This document shows, piece after piece, positions 60,626-64,000 of a stretch of DNA of 64,000 nt. The stretch spans positions 124,001 to 188,000 of the forward strand of contig NZ_FMZF01000002.1 in the NCBI RefSeq assembly GCF_900102745.1, in the 5' to 3' direction. The position numbers were made by a program, and so were the translations under genes. Numbering within the stretch: position 1 is the stretch's first letter; each line of letters begins with the position of its first letter. This DNA is from Geodermatophilus telluris (GTDB lineage: Bacteria; Actinomycetota; Actinomycetes; Mycobacteriales; Geodermatophilaceae). The notes under the pieces are model-generated. The model was not told where the DNA came from. It searched no databases and saw only the letters and a list, made by a program, of their open reading frames with translations.

Positions 60626-62218
60626 TCAGGTGTGGGAGATGAGCAGCCCGACGCTGCCATAGCTGTCGGCCGCCTCGGCACGGAAGGTGACGGCCAGGTT
60701 CCCGGACGAGGTGCCGATCTCGTGCGAGCAGGTGAACTCGGGAGCGGTGGAGAACCCGCGCGGCTGCTCCTCGCGGATGACGATGACGGTCCAGTCGTCC
60801 GTCTCGTTGACGCGGCTCGCGATGGCGATGTCCGCGCTGTACGTCGCTCGCACGGTGCCGTCGTCCCGCCCTGCCGCAGCGATGACCACGTGGACCGGTA
60901 CCACCGTGTGGTCGTCCATCCGAGGCAACGGGATCTCGAGTCGCTGCGCTGCGTCACCGGACCACTCGACCCAGTCGGCCAGCGCCAGGGGCCGGTCGCC
61001 GTAGGTGAGAGTGCGTCGGTTCGCGGAGTCGCCGACCTGACCGGACGTCCGCAGTCCGCCGGCCGAGGCGACGACGGTGCCCGCTCCCGGCCCACCGCTG
61101 CGGAGGACGACTCCTCCGTGGTCTCCCGTCGTCGTCAGGAGGCCCAGCGCCACGTGGATGTCCGGGGACGCGTTGTGGACCGCGGTCATGGGGACCGCGT
61201 GGTCCTGGACGACCGTCAGGTTGCTGATGCTGGCACCGGCGGATGCCACGTCCGAGGCGAGTGACGCGAACTCGATGGCGTGACCGCCCGAGGTCGATCC
61301 CCGGATGATCAGCCTCTCCATGCTCAGCGACTGCTGCATGCTGACGAGGCGGATCGCGGCCTGCGAGTAGTCCTCGACGTGGATCCCGCTCAGGTCGGTG
61401 TCGTAGGCGTGGTGGATCTCCACGGCAGGTCCGGCGATCCGGCCGTACACGTGGACGTCGCCGATCTTCCACCCGCCGGCCGAGCCGACGGCCAACGCGC
61501 CGGCTGCGTCGACGGCGCACTCGAGGAAGCAGTGGTGGAGGTAGCCGTCGGTCAGTTTCCCGTTCCCCGGTTCACCGAGGTACATCCCCACGCCGTGGCA
61601 CAGGCGCACGTCGACCTCGGTGATGCGGTTCTCGACCAGCGACGGCCCGGGGAACGGCGTCCCGTTCTCGTCGGCTGAGGTCAGCTGCACCCCGTGTCCT
61701 CCGCACGAGTAGACCGTCAGGCGCTCCAGGCGGGAGTAGTAGTCGCGGAGCACGATCCCGTGGGACTCCTCGTGCCCCTCCTCGCCCCGGAGCGTGAGGT
61801 CGTGCAGATACACGTCACCACCGGGGCCCCCGCCGTCGTGGAACCAGTTGCTGCTGGCCATGACCGGTCGTCCCGGGGTCACCTGCTGGACGACGGTGTT
61901 GACCCTCGATCCGCCGACGTCGATCCCGCTGGGGAGTCGGAGGGCCTCCGACACCAGGAAGACCCCGGCCGGGAAGAGGACCCGGCGGCCGTCCCGGGCA
62001 GCCGTGTCGATCGCCGCCTGACACGCGGCGGTGTCGTCCACCTGCCCGTCGCCGACTGCGCCGTGGTCGCGCGGGTCGACGTGAGTCCGCGACGGACCTG
62101 GCGGTCGCGGCACGTCGTCCGCCGACACCGCGTGCCCGGTCAGCAGTCCGCCGCCCACCGCAGAACCGCCGAGGGCCAGTGCCCGCCGTCGAGACAGCCG
62201 GCGGTCCTCGCTCGTCAT
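60626..62218 (-). CDS. Tat-exported right-handed beta-helix protein (pectate-lyase-3 type)
   Basis: A 530-residue protein, ATG 62218. A twin-arginine signal (LSRRRALALGGSAVGGGLLTG) is followed by the start of a glycosidase-28/pectate-lyase-3 helix: RDHGAVGDGQVDDTAACQAAIDTAA and RRVLFPAGVFLVSEALRL. Repeating beta-helix rungs (HDLTLRGEEG, LERLTVYSCGGHGVQLTSADENG, LVENRITEVDVRLCHGVG) run to about residue 400, then a C-terminal beta-sandwich. It may cleave or modify the exopolysaccharide. Catalytic Asp residues could not be assigned. Confidence 0.82.
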   Translation of the reverse strand: MTSEDRRLSRRRALALGGSAVGGGLLTGHAVSADDVPRPPGPSRTHVDPRDHGAVGDGQVDDTAACQAAIDTAARDGRRVLFPAGVFLVSEALRLPSGIDVGGSRVNTVVQQVTPGRPVMASSNWFHDGGGPGGDVYLHDLTLRGEEGHEESHGIVLRDYYSRLERLTVYSCGGHGVQLTSADENGTPFPGPSLVENRITEVDVRLCHGVGMYLGEPGNGKLTDGYLHHCFLECAVDAAGALAVGSAGGWKIGDVHVYGRIAGPAVEIHHAYDTDLSGIHVEDYSQAAIRLVSMQQSLSMERLIIRGSTSGGHAIEFASLASDVASAGASISNLTVVQDHAVPMTAVHNASPDIHVALGLLTTTGDHGGVVLRSGGPGAGTVVASAGGLRTSGQVGDSANRRTLTYGDRPLALADWVEWSGDAAQRLEIPLPRMDDHTVVPVHVVIAAAGRDDGTVRATYSADIAIASRVNETDDWTVIVIREEQPRGFSTAPEFTCSHEIGTSSGNLAVTFRAEAADSYGSVGLLISHT

Positions 62219-62273
62219 GTCTCGTCTCGTCCGCTGTGTGCAACGGTGACCGACAGGAGGGGCGGCCGTCTGC

Positions 62274-63863
62274 TCACGGTCGGTCTGCCGTCTCCTCGTC
62301 CTCGGCTGCGCGTGAGGTCGACTGCGGCCGTTCAGCCGACGCGACCGGGCGTCCGTCCCCCGTGCCCGCTGTCGCTGTCCTCCCGTCATCCGCCGATGGA
62401 GGACCGTCGACTCCGCTGGCGGCGACAGCGGTCTCGGGAGCGGAACCGTCCGCTGCAGCCGCGCGTCTGCCGGCCCGTGAGCCGGAACGGTGCGCGGAGC
62501 GTGGACGGTCCGGCGGGTCGTCGCTGTAGCCGTACGCGTACGCGCCGGTCGTCCGGGCACGAGGCGGGACCATCGTCAGCACGGCGCCCAGCACGCTCGC
62601 CCCGACACGGTCGAGGACCTCCCGGCTGGACTCCAGGGCCTCCCGTGGTGTCTTGCCGAAGCGCGCACAGATGACGACCCCGTCGACCCGCGACGCGAGA
62701 CCCACGGCGTCGGCCACGGGGAGGAGGGGAGGTCCGTCCACCAGGACCACGTCGCTGCGCGTGCGGAGCTGGGCGAGCACCTGGCTCATCGCCTCAGACG
62801 ACAGCAGTTCACCGGGGTTGGGTGCCTTGGGGCCGGACGCGAGGACCTGGAGACGACCGTCGCCGTGCGGCTGGAGCACGTCGTCGAGGTCCGCGGTCCC
62901 GCTGAGGATGTTGGTGAGGCCGACACCGGTGACCCTGCCGAGGTAGCGCGCCGCTCGGGGACGGCGGAGGTCGGCCTCGACCAGCGTCACGGACAACCCG
63001 GTCTCACTCAGCGCCAGAGCGAGGTTCACCGTGAGCGTGCTCTTGCCCTCCCCGGCCAGGGGGCTCGAGACGAGGATCACGCGAGGAGGCTGGTCGACGC
63101 GCAGGAACTGGAGGTTGGCGCGCACCTGGCGGAAGCCCTCGGCCACACGGCTGGTGTCGTAGGGGCGCATCACGTGCGCCTCGGCGAGCTGGGCGTCCGT
63201 CACGATGTCCCCGATGACGGGGGCGCCCACGGCCGTGGCGGTCGCGTCGTCGTCCTTCACGGCTGTGTCGCGCCGGCCGCGGAGAACGGCCGCGCCCATC
63301 CCGGCCAGCAGACCCAGCGCAGCGCCGAGGGGGACGTCGCGCGCGGTACGCGGTGAGCTGGGCTCCGTCGGCAGCTCCGGGCTGGCCACGACCGCGATCC
63401 GGACGGGGGAGGTGGTGGCGTCCTCGGGGGTCTCCAGCCGTGTGACGAGCTCACCGAACTCATCCGCCACCGAGGAGGTGATGGCGAGGGCTCGCTCCGG
63501 CTCCGGATCGGTCACCGTGACGTCCAGCAGTACCGTCTCGGGCACGACCGTGGCCTCGATCTGGGACTGGAGTTCATCCGGTGTCGTCGCGAGGTCCAGA
63601 CGGTCGATCACGGTGGCCATGAGGTCCCGGCTCTCGAGCAGCTGGGCGTAGGAGGCCACCCGTTCCTGGGAGAACTGGCTCCCCTGGACGGCGGTGGCCA
63701 GGTCGTCCGTGCCGACCGTGGACACGAACAGCCGGGTGTTGGTCTCGTAGAGCGGGGTCGACGCCATGACGACCGCTGTCGCCAGGCCTGCACCCAGGAG
63801 AGCGCCCAAGACGGCCAGCCACCATCCGGCCCGCAGCGCGCGGATGTACTCGGCGTAGGGCAT
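62274..63863 (-). CDS. Wzz/BY-kinase fusion (polysaccharide chain-length tyrosine autokinase)
   Basis: A 529-residue protein; ATG 63863 follows GGAGGGAG. Residues 1-200 are the Wzz domain with helices at about 16-36 and 178-196. The kinase domain has Walker A SSPLAGEGKST (to residue 276), Walker A-prime VTLVEADLRRPR and Walker B DVVLVDGPP. The C-terminus carries a Tyr cluster (TGAYAYGYSDD, about 447) followed by a long disordered Ser/Ala/Asp tail. Autophosphorylation there is known to control chain length. It contrasts with the two P-loop-less Wzz-like proteins in the same locus. Confidence 0.93.
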   Translation of the reverse strand: MPYAEYIRALRAGWWLAVLGALLGAGLATAVVMASTPLYETNTRLFVSTVGTDDLATAVQGSQFSQERVASYAQLLESRDLMATVIDRLDLATTPDELQSQIEATVVPETVLLDVTVTDPEPERALAITSSVADEFGELVTRLETPEDATTSPVRIAVVASPELPTEPSSPRTARDVPLGAALGLLAGMGAAVLRGRRDTAVKDDDATATAVGAPVIGDIVTDAQLAEAHVMRPYDTSRVAEGFRQVRANLQFLRVDQPPRVILVSSPLAGEGKSTLTVNLALALSETGLSVTLVEADLRRPRAARYLGRVTGVGLTNILSGTADLDDVLQPHGDGRLQVLASGPKAPNPGELLSSEAMSQVLAQLRTRSDVVLVDGPPLLPVADAVGLASRVDGVVICARFGKTPREALESSREVLDRVGASVLGAVLTMVPPRARTTGAYAYGYSDDPPDRPRSAHRSGSRAGRRAAAADGSAPETAVAASGVDGPPSADDGRTATAGTGDGRPVASAERPQSTSRAAEDEETADRP

Positions 63864-64000
63864 GCGGTTCTTGTCTCCCTCCAGCAGGACGGACGAGGTC
63901 CCACGATCGCAGTCGTCAGCCAACACCGCACGGGAGGCGGCCGCCTCGCCCGAACGGGGGAAGTCGCCGAGTGCGCGCCCGACACCGTCGTCAGGGACAC
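63864..64000. other. upstream region of the BY-kinase gene at window end
   Basis: 137 bp to the edge; should contain the promoter, but no clear box is seen. Confidence 0.4.

Noticed and set aside
1..64000. CRISPR arrays, insertion sequences, prophage or rRNA/tRNA genes
   Set aside because: I saw no regularly spaced direct repeats, transposase or integrase motifs, or structural RNA gene anywhere in the window.

Overview
The window is high-GC actinobacterial DNA: many GTG and TTG starts, GTGA/ATGA overlaps, leaderless -10 boxes (TAGNGT-like) about 7 nt before starts, and a menaquinone gene at the left edge. The strongest taxonomic clue is a formate dehydrogenase whose selenocysteine (Sec) position is an in-frame TAG followed by a SECIS-like hairpin. 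UAG-encoded Sec has, to my knowledge, been reported only in Geodermatophilus and Blastococcus (family Geodermatophilaceae), so the source is most likely a member of that family.

Layout, left part (1-20.3 kb). It holds the 3' end of menB, two TetR regulators, a Gfo/Idh/MocA oxidoreductase, and a gpgS plus glycosyltransferase pair for glucosyl-phosphoglycerate-type chemistry. A tightly coupled three-gene minus-strand operon follows (metallo-beta-lactamase-fold hydrolase, DedA, membrane phosphodiesterase). Next comes the fdh operon (alpha subunit with UAG/Sec, iron-sulfur beta subunit, NrfD-like membrane subunit), preceded by two perfect 18-bp palindromes and closed by a GC hairpin. After it lie small membrane proteins, a degenerate GGDEF protein, a GH3 lipoprotein and a TVP38-family protein.

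Middle and right part (20.3-64 kb). This is a large surface-polysaccharide locus. A minus-strand operon (tauE-like, cysQ, cysD, cysNC) makes PAPS and removes PAP, but there is no PAPS reductase; three sulfotransferase-like genes lie further along, so a sulfated glycan is the simplest reading. The cluster has a WbaP-type initiating transferase, a Wzx flippase, an O-antigen ligase/polymerase (Wzy-like), a BY-kinase/Wzz, two Wzz-like proteins whose ATPase half has lost its P-loop, several GT2 and GT4 glycosyltransferases, a deacetylase, a methyltransferase, a right-handed beta-helix protein and galE. It also carries an ABC exporter (Wzm/Wzt), so two export routes coexist. A sub-cluster with a P-loop kinase, a D-2-hydroxyacid dehydrogenase, a PEP-mutase-like enzyme with catalytic residues intact, and an ATP-grasp ligase suggests a phosphonate branch.

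Decay marks are visible: a galE 5' remnant (about 19.8 kb) matching the intact galE at 58.2 kb, and an internally deleted UDP-glucuronate decarboxylase-like pseudogene at 50.2 kb. Several short leader or linker ORFs appear to couple translation of the genes after them.
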